Shown here: positions 34,173-45,747 of the stretch, in pieces | Layout of the letters: each line of letters begins with the position of its first letter | How positions within the stretch are numbered: position 1 is the first letter of the stretch | Source: Codonopsis lanceolata | Taxonomy: Eukaryota > Streptophyta > Magnoliopsida > Asterales > Campanulaceae | Assembly (NCBI GenBank): GCA_013146195.2 | Contig: CM028379.1 | Location: forward strand, 89,509,401 to 89,573,400 | Reading direction: 5' to 3' | DNA: 64,000 nucleotides | Made by a program: the position numbers and the translations under genes | The notes under the pieces: model-generated | Told to the model about the DNA's origin: nothing | Seen by the model: only the letters and a program-made list of their open reading frames with translations | Database searches by the model: none

Positions 34173-36545
34173 ATGTCAAGCTTTCCACGTGATTATAGAG
34201 CGAAAAGACCGGTGATTGATGATGATCTGAAACTTCAAAATTACAGCGGTCGATTGTATAATCGATGTGTTCCTGCATCTACCCGACGAAGACGAACGAG
34301 ACAGAGGGAACCGTCACATTTTGATGAGAGTGAGTCGCCATCGCTCCAAGAAGTAGAAGAAGTAGAGAGACGCTTGCAGGATGTGACTCCTATAATGCTC
34401 ATTTTGAGACGTCTTTCTAATTCTGGTAAGGGTCTTCACATGAATCCTTCGTTTGAGTATAGTTACCAGAGGCATGGGGGGGGGAGAGGAAGAGGAGGAT
34501 GTTATCATAGGGAGAAGATATGGAATCCCTCTAGCTCGAAGTGGACGAGTAGGTCCTCGCTTTTAGGGAGAGGATATTGCAGTTACGTGATGTTGAGGAG
34601 GGGGTAAAGGAGGAGGAGGAGGATGATAGAGGCAGACGGATAGGTGCTAGCCATCCTCCACTACGAGGCGGACGCGTAAGCCCTGGAGGTAGAGGATATC
34701 CAGGTGTCAGGAGAATGACCTTCTTTTGGTAGGGGTGAGACGTCGACGGAGCCTTATCCAGGAGGCTCACATATAACAGATGTTCTGACTTGTTATAATG
34801 GTCATGTTGCATATGCGATATGGAATGGAGAGGTAAATTTAAATGTCTTTTTTTAGTAGTTTTATTAATTTTAAATGTATTTTTTAGTTAAATGTTAATA
34901 ATATAAGTTAATGCTTTATTTATTTTAACAGGAAATGAGAGTTTTGAAATACCAATCGTAAACCAAGCGCATATGTACATGGGCGATGAGGAACCAACAA
35001 ACCACCGACAATATTATAAGTTATAATTTGTTTCATTTGAGGGATAATATATTTCATCACTTTAACATGCCCTTAATATCATCATTTGTCGAGAGATGGC
35101 ATCTTGAACCTAATAGTTTTCACATGTCATTTGGCGAGTTGACTATTACATTACATGACGTCTGGCATATTTTACGACTTCCCATAACTAGGAAAGCCCT
35201 TATCTCAAAGATGGGTGTTGGAGTTGTAAAGATTCATCTTCAGAATATTCTTGGTATGATCATGCATGAGTTAGATGCTGAGCTTAAGTCGAGTTCCATT
35301 AAGTTAACAACACTCTACCATCACCTTAAACACTCTACGACTTTTCCCCCAATGCAACAATGGGGTATTTATTGTGGTTGTTGGGGTCTAGTTTTTTCGT
35401 TGGATAAGTCTCAAACTCGAGTGAGTATCCATTATCTGCCATTTTTGCTTGACTTAGTTACCATTCCTAGTTATGCTTGGGTTGCAGCTAATTTAGCATT
35501 CCTATATCGTCATCTTGGCATAGCATCTAGGGCTAAGACCTTGTGTACCGCAGGATGCATAACTTTGCTTGAGGTACGTACATGTTTAATATGGTAAAAA
35601 AATTCACGTAATTTATTACAATGCTATATTATATTTGACAACGTCTTAATTATTTTGGATATGCTTGGATATATGAATACTTTCCCACCTTCAGACCGGC
35701 TAAGAAGAGTGACTGGAAACCTCATGAGCCGGCGTTGCTAAAATGGGTGATTGGACAGACCCACCACAGATATGGATCTCTCTGAGAATACAGGCGAACA
35801 CTTGATTTGTTAACCTCTGATATGGTAATTGATTTTTGATAGATTTGGATGTATGAATACTTGTTTATTTGGGTAGTTTTAAAGAAATACATGTTATATT
35901 ATTTGTGATATGAACATGGAAGTTTGACTCCATTTGGGAAGAATTCGTCACGTGACGTATCAATAACTCTTTTCACGGGCATAATTCATTGTCGCACTAT
36001 CACAGAATTGTACATGCCAGAGCGATGTCTAGGTAGTTTGGGTATGTTTAAACAATTCCTTTTATGATACCTATGAAACCAAGAAAGGTGTCTCGAGGTG
36101 GGAAGCCCGCCAATTATGTATTAAGGTATGATCCCAAGGAAGATTGATGGGATGCATGGCATGTTCAGCGGGTACAACCAGGTGGTGTAACTCATTACCC
36201 TGACCAGGTCGATACCGAGGTATATGTAATGGTTTATACAGCAGACACATCCTCGGGTGACGCGCACAGACCTGAGCGATAAGGAGAATGAAGGCGATGA
36301 TATTCCAATACCTAATATACCTCCTAAAGCTGTGAGTATTTTATTTAATATTTATGTTTCATCACCTTAACTTTTATAATTGATTCTATAATTTTGTATA
36401 TTATTTCAGCGGTTACAGTAGGTGGCATCACGCATGCAATACACTCAGATGAGTTATCGACACCAGCTAAGTGAGGAGGATGTGTGGAAACAAATCAACG
36501 ACGTTAATACCCATTTGGCGAATTTGTTTTCATTTAAGTAAGAAC
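34173..36545 (+). pseudogene. Plant mobile domain (PMD, MAIN/MAIL-like) gene, broken
   Basis: The first exon starts at the ATG at 34173 (MSSFPRDYRAKRP...). At about 34735-34832 the frame DVLTCYNGHVAYAIWNGE is the usual entry into a PMD. The next exon (about 34932-35573) contains LISSFVERWHLEPNSFHMSF and GELTITLHDVWHILRLPI, the strongest PMD signature. A later piece (35665-35780) reads WIYEYFPTFRPAKKSDWKP, again PMD-typical, then hits a stop. Further decayed pieces run to about 36540. Frameshifts between 34590 and 34735 and several stops after 35780 indicate a pseudogene. PMD proteins occur both as host silencing and meristem factors (MAIN, MAIL1) and inside plant transposons. The flanking inverted repeats favour a transposon copy here. 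Confidence 0.85.
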
Positions 36546-36605
36546 ACTATGTTTAATATGTTTGTAATATGTCAAGTTGTACTTTGTACTTATTTTATTT
36601 ATTGT

Positions 36606-38403
36606 AGACACCTCAATTTCGTACCCATGGTATGTGACATGACATAAAATATCAAGACTTGTTAAAACATTAACAAATGTCAAGTTACAGGGTCAAAAAT
36701 GCAAAAGGATAAAGCAGGATGCGCAAAAGAGTGAAATGCAGGGTTCAAAGCGTCAAAAATCAAAAGATGGAATAGTGTTGGCACCACCCACACCAAGTCT
36801 TGGCATGGCGCCAAGAATGGGCTTGGTGGCGCCCAGAGTGGGCTTCCCGGCTCCCAGTTTCTTCACAGACCACTGTTCCTTCGCCGTAAAGTCCAATTCT
36901 ATCTGCGGCTGGTACAATCGATCGATGCACGAAGAGTAAAATCTAATTCTTTCGATGTCCCTTCTCCAGCCTATAAATAGAGGCTTCGGGGTCGACCTTC
37001 AACACACCACTTCATCGATAAAAATTATCCGCGTTCTCGTTACGCTGAAGAAATAAAGAGCAAAGTGAGATAGTGAGCGATCACCTCAAAAAGCCTCGAA
37101 ACCCTGCCAAAACTCCTCCAAACACAAAACCAACCGGTAGAAGTGAGCCTTAGCCCCCCATCTAGGCATCCACCCTATTTCCCCGATCCAAAAATCGTGG
37201 AAAGAGCAGTTGCTCTGCCCGATTTAAAAGGCCAAATCAGCCAGAAATAAGCCGTTATTCTGCCCGATTTCCGCCTACCTCAAGCAAACACAACAACCAA
37301 AACAAACAGTTACTCTGCCCAAATCCCGAGGCCGAAAGTAACCTTCGGAAGCAGCCACTCTGCCCTAATCCACACAACACACAACAAAAAAAAAACTCCC
37401 TCTCCCTGAAGGACAGAGCGAGCACACCCTAGGCCATTAGTAGGTAAGTTTTAAAGTTTTATTTGTAAAATTGTTATTTCCAATCCGGCCCAATGTAGAT
37501 ATATAAGCAGTTGTGCTACCCGGATTTAGTTAGGAAATAGCACTAAAAAGAGCCATTATTATGACCAAATATTTTCAAGTATATTTGTAATTATTTGTAA
37601 AGGGACAGTTGCAAGTCTGTAAATAATGTAGACAAATGGATGTATTTGTAGGTAGTTAATGCTTTATTTATCTGTTAAATAAATATAACAAAAAGCATAC
37701 TTTAGCCAAAAACTGTTTTGAGACCGAAAGGGCGAGTTGGGTGCCTAACACCTTCCCAACTCGTAACTTAGTCTCCGGACCCGCTTTTATTATCTCTGGT
37801 TTTCTTTTTGGTTTTGCTTTATTTATTCCTCAAAATAAAGATGGCGACTCTAAAACACTTTGGATCCAGTGGGGCCTCACAACATCTTTCTTTGCACTTT
37901 TCTGTTTTCCCCTAAAAAAAATGAGAATGAGAATGGAAAGGTGATGTATTCCTATGTCCCGGTATCCCCTAAAAAAGGCATAACTTGACGTAGAAAACCC
38001 AAAGCACCCATAGTGATCCGAGATAGGCCATAAGGCTATTTTCATAAAATCCATAGTGGGGGCGCCGCAACATTCCTTCCTTGCACTTTCCCACTTTCCC
38101 CTAAAAAAGGGAGAATGGGAATAGAAGGGTGATGCATTCCTATATCCTGGTATCCCCTAAAAAAGGGATAACTTGACATAGAAAACCTAAAACTCCCATA
38201 TTGGATCAAAAATCCACTAAAGGCAACTGAGGCGCATTCCAACGCGCTATTCCGACAGCACTCCTCTCGCACTTTTGATTTCGTCTTCCCCTAGAAAAGG
38301 GAGGGTGGAACGAGAGCAGTGGATGTCACCGCATCCGCACGTACGTGCACCCCTATCCAAGGGCGCGCGGGGCGCAGGAGCACATCCAGGGAACCCATAT
38401 TTA
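36606..38403 (+). mobile_element. LTR plus leader of a Tat/Ogre-like element (copy 1)
   Basis: Starts TGTAGACACCTCAATTTCGT. A TATA-like CTATAAATAGAGG lies at 36971 and GGGTGCCTAACACCTTCCC at about 37739. From about 37890 to 38300 there are diverged repeats of roughly 200 bp, each with a pair of short hairpins CCCCTAAAAAAGGG. The whole segment is homologous to 57583-59505. No coding domain follows, so it is a truncated copy. Confidence 0.6.
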
Positions 38404-38564
38404 TATGACTTAGTTTTTATATTTGGTACTTATTTGTTTTTATATGACTTAGTTATATGTTTGTAATATGAGGATGTGTGTACTTATTTGTTAGAATTTA
38501 AGTAACGAGCAAACATATATATTTAAATAGTCTTCAAAAACATATACATTGCATCTACTAATTT

Positions 38565-38866
38565 TCTGACAATCTTGAACAAAACATTTTCCGTTCTATC
38601 CAAAGAGTAGACCAATGCCTTATGTTGGGATCACATATACATTCCCAACCAGGACACACAAGAGGCATATGACAATATTCATCCAATCGAATAAAAATAA
38701 AATGATTTTGATTCCCTCACGCAATGCATATTTGATCTTGTGGCGCCGCTTGCCCCTTCAGGCGTGACACTAATGGCAGGTACGTGACAGACTGTGATGT
38801 CGAGATACAAATAACGATCACTTGATACCTTGTGGCAATTATGTGTCCCATTTATGTCGTACTCAT
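38565..38866 (-). pseudogene. Possible otubain-like C-terminal fragment of a FAR1/MULE-type protein
   Basis: The minus frame ending near 38570 reads HFIFIRLDEYCHMPLVCPGW then IRHWSTLWIERKMFC. It resembles the C-terminal end of otubain-like domains attached to plant MULE/FAR1-like proteins (HFV.v.L....P.PPv...W...W...y..RM). The upstream part is in other frames. An Athila-like LTR starts right beside it at 38867. The assignment rests on motif spacing only. Confidence 0.4.
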
Positions 38867-40600
38867 TGATGAGCCCAATATTTTCACGAATTTTCCCGGA
38901 AATTTCCTTTTATTTTGTTCTATTTTTGAGTTAATTATGCCTTGGAAATATTATTATTTGTGTATTTGTGTTTAATGTAGGTTTCCATGCATAATCGAGC
39001 AATTATATGGTATTTAGCACGAAGTTCAAGGCAATTTCAGGCTTTAAAGTTGAATTGGAAATTATTTGGTCAAAGTCTGTTAAGTTCGTTAAGTATTCCA
39101 AGGCAATTCAGGCTTAACGGAGGCTAACAGCGCTAACAGAGGACTTCATTGCATTGTCTGGAAGGGGGAGGACCTTCGGCGTGCACTCTCAAGAGGCTAG
39201 GGGCACCAGGGTAAGTATTTAAAGGCAGAGGGAGGTCAGCGCATTTGCAGAAACTTGGCTTGTTGTCGCCCAGCAGCTGGAGCCATGCGTCACCCTTTCA
39301 GCGGCCATCATCAAAGCCCTGACCCACGTCCCTTGGCCGGACCCAATCCAACCCGCGTCCAATCCGACCTAATCCAGCCCCATCTACCCGCCTTCTCACC
39401 CAGTCCCGCCTCACTGCCCAGCCCATTTCCTCAATGGGCAACCCGCAAATTTCTCCAGCTAGGTAGCCCAACCCAAGCGTGATCCATCCTCTTTTTCTCT
39501 TCCATTTTAGCCCCTTGTTCCTCCTTGCTCTTCCAAAAATACCCCTGGCATCTTGGAAACTCTTATGCCTTATCCATTTTTTTTTATCCCATCAGCCTTC
39601 ATTTGAAAAGAACCAAGTCCCCATTTCGGGATATTGTTCCCAAAATGGGGCACTAGTGATGTGCGCAAAACACAACTCGGGAAAGAATACCCGACTGTAT
39701 CAAGTAATAAAGTGTATCTAAGTACGAGTTATCGATCCCACAGGGAATGCACGCAATTCTCACTCCGACTAAGTACCAAAATTAAGCTAACTAATTATAT
39801 TTGAGCGAAAAGAAAATGAATTAAAATATAAAAATATAAACAACCTAGAAAGCAATTAAATCTAAACTAACGCGGAGGTGGTTTGACATCAACAAATCAA
39901 GATAAAAATATAGGAATGCATTATTTCTAGTCTAGCCGGTGTTTAATTTAATCATTTTTTTGCTTTTCTTTAACTCAAGTCTTGGTAGTCATGTGCACTA
40001 TTATATTCGCTACAGGCTCTCGCGACGTATAGCAAATCTAGTTACAACTCCTAACTACGGCCTCTCGCTTCTTATAACATATGAGAAAGTAGCCGCATGT
40101 CAAACCAAGCACCCAATGACTATCTACGCACGATCTCTTCTCGGTCTCACGTAACGCAAACAAATATTGTGATTTTCGGAATTAATAGGACGGGCTCTCG
40201 CATCTTATCCTACAATTCTAGTGATCATCTAATGGTTCGCCACGCCATTAAAAGCATGAAGAACACACAATAATAACCAAGCGCATGGATAATACTTCGC
40301 AAAAATAAACTCTCTATATTTTTCTAAAAGTCATGTTGGTAGTCGAGACAACTAAAATTGGTTAACTACGGGCTCTCGCATCTTATAGTCAACTCTAACC
40401 TTCCCGATTTCGTGAATGGCTAAGGTGGTTCGATCGCGTGTCAAACCGAGTCTCACAATGGCTATCGATGTGTGTTACAAAACACCAACTATTAAACTGA
40501 TTGGTCCGAAATATAAAGGTAGCTCTCGCGGATCCTAAATATTTCTAAAATGATTTAATTATTGGTTAAATAATTAGAGGCATTAAGTTGACAAAAATAA
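38867..40600. mobile_element. Athila-like LTR and non-coding segment
   Basis: Starts TGATGAGCCC. A TATA-like TATTTAAAGG lies at about 39217, and a hairpin CCCCATTTCGGGA / TCCCAAAATGGGG at 39619-39650. From 39690, ACGAGTTATCGATCCCACAG and repeated GGGCTCTCGCATCTTAT words (40193, 40370) are typical of Athila non-coding DNA. The right end and a target duplication were not found. Confidence 0.5.
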
Positions 40601-40734
40601 TAACCAATATGAATGTGTATTAAATAAAAAGATATATTAAATTAAAACACTACATTGGACATAAAAAAATAATTACATTTCATAAATAAATTAAGCATAA
40701 ACCAATTCAACATTTACAAATTTAATCAACCCAA

Positions 40735-40885
40735 GAAATTATAACAACTATCAAATATAGAGAATAAATGCCCAATATTTTGAATCCAAGTGTGAATTTC
40801 ATCACGAGTTTCAAAAACATCATCCGTTCTGAATAAATGCCCTAAGTCCAGATATTTATATTCATCAATTTCATTCTTGACACTA
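40735..40885 (-). pseudogene. FAR1/MULE-like N-terminal exon fragment
   Basis: The minus frame after a splice-like TTACAG reads QDHSVKNEIDEYKYLDLGHL, then DDVFETRDEIHTWIQNIG, and ends at a stop near 40735. 'vFetRdEih.Wi...G' matches the short N-terminal region of plant FAR1/MULE-related proteins. It points towards the possible otubain-like fragment at 38565-38866, suggesting one gene split by the Athila-like insertion. Confidence 0.45.
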
Positions 40886-41038
40886 TGATCCTGTAAAATT
40901 GAAGTAATTTTTAATAATTAATAACAATTATTAATATTTAACAATGTAACATTAACTGGTAACATAGGACACAATTGTTTTTAACAATTCTAAATAATTT
41001 TAAATGAAAGAAATTTTAAATGATTCTTAACATTTATT

Positions 41039-41450
41039 AACAAAATATGCTAATTATAAACAATTATTAATATGGGGTACACAATAATTCATTTTTTCAA
41101 ACTATCAAAAAATTAAATTAAAACAATATATCATAAATAATATTTAACAAAATATGCTAATTATTAACAATTATTAATATTTATACACAATAATTCCTTT
41201 TTTCAAATTATCAAAAAATTAAATTAAAACAATATATCATAAATAATATTTAACAAAATATGGTAACTATATTAACAATTATTAATATTTATACATAGTA
41301 ATTGCTTTTTCAAATTATCAAAAAATTAAATTAAAACAATATATCATAAATAATATTTAACAAAATATGGTAATTATTAAAAATTATTAATATTTATACA
41401 CAATAATTCTTTTTTTTTCCAATTATCAAAAAATTAAATTAACAAATAAG
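41039..41450. repeat. 4 x about 106 bp AT-rich tandem repeat
   Basis: Four copies starting AACAAAATATGCTAATTAT or a variant, each holding TTATCAAAAAATTAAATTAA. The last copy is shortened. It lies between the FAR1-like fragment and the right GC-rich inverted repeat. Confidence 0.9.
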
Positions 41451-41489
41451 TCGAACTAAAAAAAAGGAAAAAAAAGAATGGTTTTTTAA

Positions 41490-41875
41490 ACAAACAACCC
41501 TTTTAATATTTTAATACATAACCACCCCTCTTTTTAAAAATTAACAAAATTACCCCTAGAAATTAAAATCATCTAACAGCCCAAACCCCCTAACCCTGCC
41601 ACCAGCCCCTACCTTCTTCGCCTGGGCCACGCCCAGTCCAATCGCCCACCTCAAGCCCACCGACTGTTGTTGGGCCCAAACCCTCCGCCTTCATGCCTGA
41701 CCCTCCCCTAGTCCCAAGCACAACGACTCCGACCCAAACCCAGACCCTCCCATTTGGACTGCCACCCAATCAGACCCAAATCCAGACCCCCTTTTGGACT
41801 GCTATCCAACCAGACCCTCCATTTGGACTCCCTTCAACCCAGTACCTAAGCCTTTCCTTTTTTGTATTTTTTTTA
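41490..41875 (-). repeat. Right GC-rich inverted repeat
   Basis: Reverse complement of the arm at 32698-33070, with three copies of the CCATTTGGACTGCCACC-like unit. The short frame over it is repeat-derived. Confidence 0.85.
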
Positions 41876-41879
41876 ATTT

Positions 41880-42620
41880 AAACATTTAAAAAAATTAACA
41901 GATAAAAATTAAACATTTAGAGATAAAAATTGAACAATTATAAGTAAAAATTATCGTAAAGTTTGCGTCAGTTGTAAATGTAACATCGTCATCATCGTTC
42001 ATATCTACGTTTCAACATTTTTTTTTACTGATTTATTTCCAAATTGATAGACTTTTTGAAGTTTTGACGGATTAAAATTTTCACGGATAGAAAAATACCG
42101 TTTTTTACTTATTGGTCAAAATTTTACAGTCTGTTATATTTATACACTAGGATAATTTTTCACTTAGTAACTAAATCAAATTAATTAGTAATTTTATTGT
42201 GTTTGGTAACTAAATCAAATTAATTAATAATTTAATTGAAAATTTTGTTAAATTAAATTTAATTAAAAAACAAAAAAATTAAATTACATAAAAGGTATTT
42301 TGATCAAATATTTCAAGTATTCCCTTGGAACAATGCATTTTATAATTATTGTATTAAGCATTTTATAGTTATTGTATTAAGTATTCCCCTGGAACAATTG
42401 TGGTTAATTTCAAGGGTTGTCTTTGTAGATATTATTACCATAGTGAAGGAAAGGATTCAAATGAATTGAAGTTAGCTTATAGCCTTATATCACTACTAAG
42501 GTCATTACTATTCTATTCTTATCGTGAATCATAAATGTACATTTTCTTCTTTGACTTACTAGCTTCATTTCTGGCAAGCCTTGGAGATTTTCTTCCATCA
42601 AAAACTATCGATCCATATCA
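41880..42620. other. AT-rich intergenic, nothing recognised
   Basis: A local duplication (AACTAAATCAAATTAATTA at about 42170 and 42210) and otherwise featureless. Confidence 0.5.
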
Positions 42621-42625
42621 AATTA

Positions 42626-42807
42626 CTCCCTCTCCCTTTCAGATAAAGTGTCAATTATTCTATTTTTAGATATTTTATTTAAAAAGTTAATTTCAAAAAA
42701 TTAGTGTATAAAAGTGTTATTTTATTACTAATGAGTTACCAAAAGTATAATTTTATTAAAAAAGTTTGACTTTTAAATGATGACTCATTTGCTCGGAACG
42801 GGAGGAG
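42626..42807. mobile_element. Stowaway-like MITE (182 bp)
   Basis: Ends CTCCCTCTCCCTTTCAG and CTCGGAACGGGAGGAG with TA at 42624-42625 and 42808-42809. Its right TA is shared with the target duplication of the adjoining TRIM. Confidence 0.8.
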
Positions 42808-42811
42808 TATC

Positions 42812-43345
42812 TGTAACGCCCTGAACCCAAAAACACGGTTTGCTACGTGTAGCCCACACACTGGCCTACTGAACATGCAGTACCTTGGGTCATCAGACTC
42901 ATCATAAGTCGACCGAAAAGTCCATAAATGATATTGGTACCCAAAGATAGTGTGTGACGATCTTATAAATCGAATATAATTCTCACACCTATCCGATATG
43001 GGATGAGGTGTTACAATCTCCCCACTTAAATCCTTGCGATGTAGGATTCAAGAGGTGACTCCCACCTTCTGTAGTATAGCACTTTGGTTCGCACATCACT
43101 TTGTTCTCATATTTCCAGCTGAGACCGGCTCTAATACCATTTGTAACGTCCCAAGCCCGAAAGCACGGTCCGCTACGTGTACCCCATACACTAGCCCACT
43201 GAGCACGCAGCACCTTGGGTCATCAGACCCACTACAAGCCGACCAAAAAGGTCATAAATAATGTTTATGCTCAGAGGTAATGTGTGACCACCTTATAAAT
43301 CAAACACAATTTGCACACCTACCCGATGTAAGATGGGATATTACG
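42812..43345 (-). mobile_element. TRIM: complete miniature LTR retrotransposon (534 bp)
   Basis: Two direct LTRs of exactly 204 bp each (42812-43015 and 43142-43345) have ends TGTAAC...TTACA/G and perfect 5 bp duplications GTATC at 42807-42811 and 43346-43350. Read on minus, a primer-binding site TGGTATTAGAGCC (one mismatch to the initiator tRNA-Met complement) follows the 5' LTR after two bases. A purine tract AAGTGGGGAGAT precedes the 3' LTR. The 126 bp interior has no coding capacity. No 5S rRNA-like block is obvious in the LTR, so it is probably not Cassandra. Confidence 0.95.
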
Positions 43346-43445
43346 GTATCAATCAATTGGAATACGAACTCACTTAATAGTTGATGTCACCACCTTTCAT
43401 ATTATGACTTACGAGTGCCAAAATTATAATAGCATTAGAAATTAT

Positions 43446-43490
43446 AAGGTTAACTAATTTTTGCACCCGTGCGTTAAACACACGATATAT
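43446..43490 (-). mobile_element. Degenerate Helitron-like 3' end
   Basis: On minus, a CGTGTG...CGCACG hairpin (43469-43485) precedes TTAGT instead of CTAGT. It resembles the ends at 18441 and 19105 but with a mutated terminus. Confidence 0.3.
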
Positions 43491-44860
43491 ATATTTTTAA
43501 ATTAAACTATATATAAACAAAATAAATAGAAAAAAGAATTAGAAGATGAACACATATCTTGAAATAAAAATCGATCAACACGTATTATGAAATGAAAATC
43601 GAATTAATTTAAATTTTTACAGATCAAAATTGCTTCAATCCTTTCGTGATTTTGCAAGTTTGTTTTAATGTTTGCACTGTCTTGTTGCACCTTATATATC
43701 AATGTTCTGGATATAATAAAATATGATTAAAATGATATCATGTAATTTGGTACTTGTAAATCATTGTGTGTTGTATATGAATCATTTGACATAAACATCT
43801 ACTAAATAGCCAATAAAAATGTTATTGATTATTACGATGCATGAATATACATCAATATTTCAGCATTTGAAATCATAATAGGATAATTATCTCTTATTTC
43901 GTATGTTCAATTTATTAATAAGCATGATTTTATATTATAATTTTATGTAGCTATTTCAAAAAATTATTTGTCATTTATGTGTCTCTATACACACACACAC
44001 ACAAATATATAGTAAGTAGTTTACCAAAAATATGAACTAAATTTGTACCATTTGTTTTGGATGTACTTGAACAAAAAAATGGAAATTTGATAAACAAATA
44101 ATCTGTATGATCAATTAACCTAACCACTATAAACTATTTTTTATTTTTATTTTTTACCAAAAACTGTACTAAAATTTGCACCATTTGTGTTTTAAGTACT
44201 TCAACAAAAAATGGAAATTGATAAACAAATATGGTGAATTAATCTTACCACCATAAAATATTTGTAAATTTGTTTTGTGGAAGTTTTTGTCATCAATTTA
44301 GATCACATCAATTGTAGACATAAATTATAATTTATAGTTGTTTGTTGTGATATATGTATCTGGCATAACTATCAAACACTGAAACATTTGATATATAGTA
44401 TAAACAAATAATTTATCTATTTATCACTTTGCAAATACAACAATATAAGTTATATTTTTAGATTAGATAATTAATAAAAGAGAAAATCAGAATATACAGG
44501 AGTATACGTTTTATACTTACATCGACATCAACAATGATCAACGTCATATTATTTTCAATAAAAAGTAATGTGAAAATATCAAAATAATTAAATTAGATTT
44601 ATCTTTCAAAATTTTAGAGATTACTTTTGAAGGTTCACTAATAAGTAATACATATATATATTGGGGGTGGAAATATGGAAGGACATAATGTAAAAAGTGT
44701 TGAGAATCTGGAAAGAATACAAAGAGTTTCAGGAGATATTTTTTTTATATATATAAGATATTAATTGTTATTAAATGTTATTGATTATAATAATTTTATG
44801 AAGATCCGTTTTTAGAAAATTAGTTTAAGCGGGAAACTTTCATAAATAAAAGGGCTAAAC
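43491..44860. other. AT-rich intergenic, nothing recognised
   Basis: Two diverged direct segments (ACCATTTGTTTTGGATGTAC near 44046 and ACCATTTGTGTTTTAAGTAC near 44180) indicate a local duplication of about 140 bp. No gene. Confidence 0.5.
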
Positions 44861-44861
44861 G

Positions 44862-44862
<1 letters not shown>

Positions 44863-44938
<76 letters not shown>
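44863..44938. repeat. (TA)n microsatellite
   Basis: About 76 bp of pure TA. Confidence 0.95.
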
Positions 44939-44940
<2 letters not shown>

Positions 44941-45308
44941 ATTGTTAAAGATATATATCCCTACAAAAGGAACAGGACAATATTCGGTAAAAGGATTATT
45001 AATTTAATCCTTTCACAAATTTTGTATTTTTTTTTACAGAACATTTAAACGTAATACTATTTAAAAAGAAAAATTATTTTACTACTCCTCTTCACATTTA
45101 AACTATATTATCACCTCCCTCCCTTCCTCTTCACGTAATTTTGATTATGTGTCATTCTTGATTCGATTTTCCATTGTTAATTCGCATGATATCGCATGTA
45201 AATTAGATTGATTTTGATTCGGTTTATTTTTTCTTTTCAATTACGAACAAACAATCGTTGATTTGTATTTTTTTTTAATTTCGGACAAAACAACCGATAC
45301 AAACTAGT

Positions 45309-45394
45309 GGATGTTTTATAAAACATTCGTTACACACTAGCGGATGTTTTATAAAACATCCACGAGTGTGTAGCGGATATTTTATAAAACATCC
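45309..45394. repeat. Three palindromes at 33 bp spacing
   Basis: GGATGTTTTATAAAACATCC (a perfect 20 bp palindrome) at 45342-45361, with one-base variants at 45309-45328 and 45375-45394. The linkers contain ACACACTAG or its relatives. Confidence 0.9.
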
Positions 45395-45747
45395 ACTAAT
45401 GTATACTAAAAGTGAATATCTATTAAATGTTAAAAGGATATTTAAGTTATTTTATCCATTAAATAATATTACGTTTAGGGTCAATCTTTTTTTCTTTTCA
45501 TCGGACAATAACAATGGTCTCATATTTAAAACGAATAAATCTCGTGTAGTATAATTTAATTTTAAAGTAAATCCCGAGACCATTATGGAGTATAATTTAA
45601 TCCTCTCACAATTGTCTAAAAATGGTCTCATATTTAAAACGAATAAATCACGTGTAAAATTTTAAAGTAAATGCATGCAGTAGAGCAACATTTTAAAAAA
45701 ACTTGATTTGTTAAATAATACCATTTTTTAGAATAAAAATTTTATTC

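Larger units (their letters stand above)
32698..41875. mobile_element. Candidate decayed two-gene Mutator-type element between GC-rich inverted repeats
   Basis: The arms 32698-33070 and about 41490-41875 are inverted copies: GTGGCAGTCCAAATGGG, GGGCGTGGCCCAGGC, GCTGGTGGC and TTTGTTAATTTTT-like words occur in the same order when one arm is reversed. Each arm also holds short tandem repeats of the GGCAGTCCAAATGGG unit. Between the arms are a plus-strand plant-mobile-domain pseudogene and minus-strand FAR1/MULE-like and OTU-like fragments, pointing towards each other. LTR-type insertions at 36606-38403 and from about 38867 separate them. No flanking 9 bp duplication was found, and the left arm abuts an LTR end. 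The transposon reading is inferred. Confidence 0.5.

Noticed and set aside
39255..39482. Pro/Ser-rich 75-codon frame
   Set aside because: Lies just after a TATA-like box inside an Athila-like LTR, in a C-rich leader. No family match recognised.
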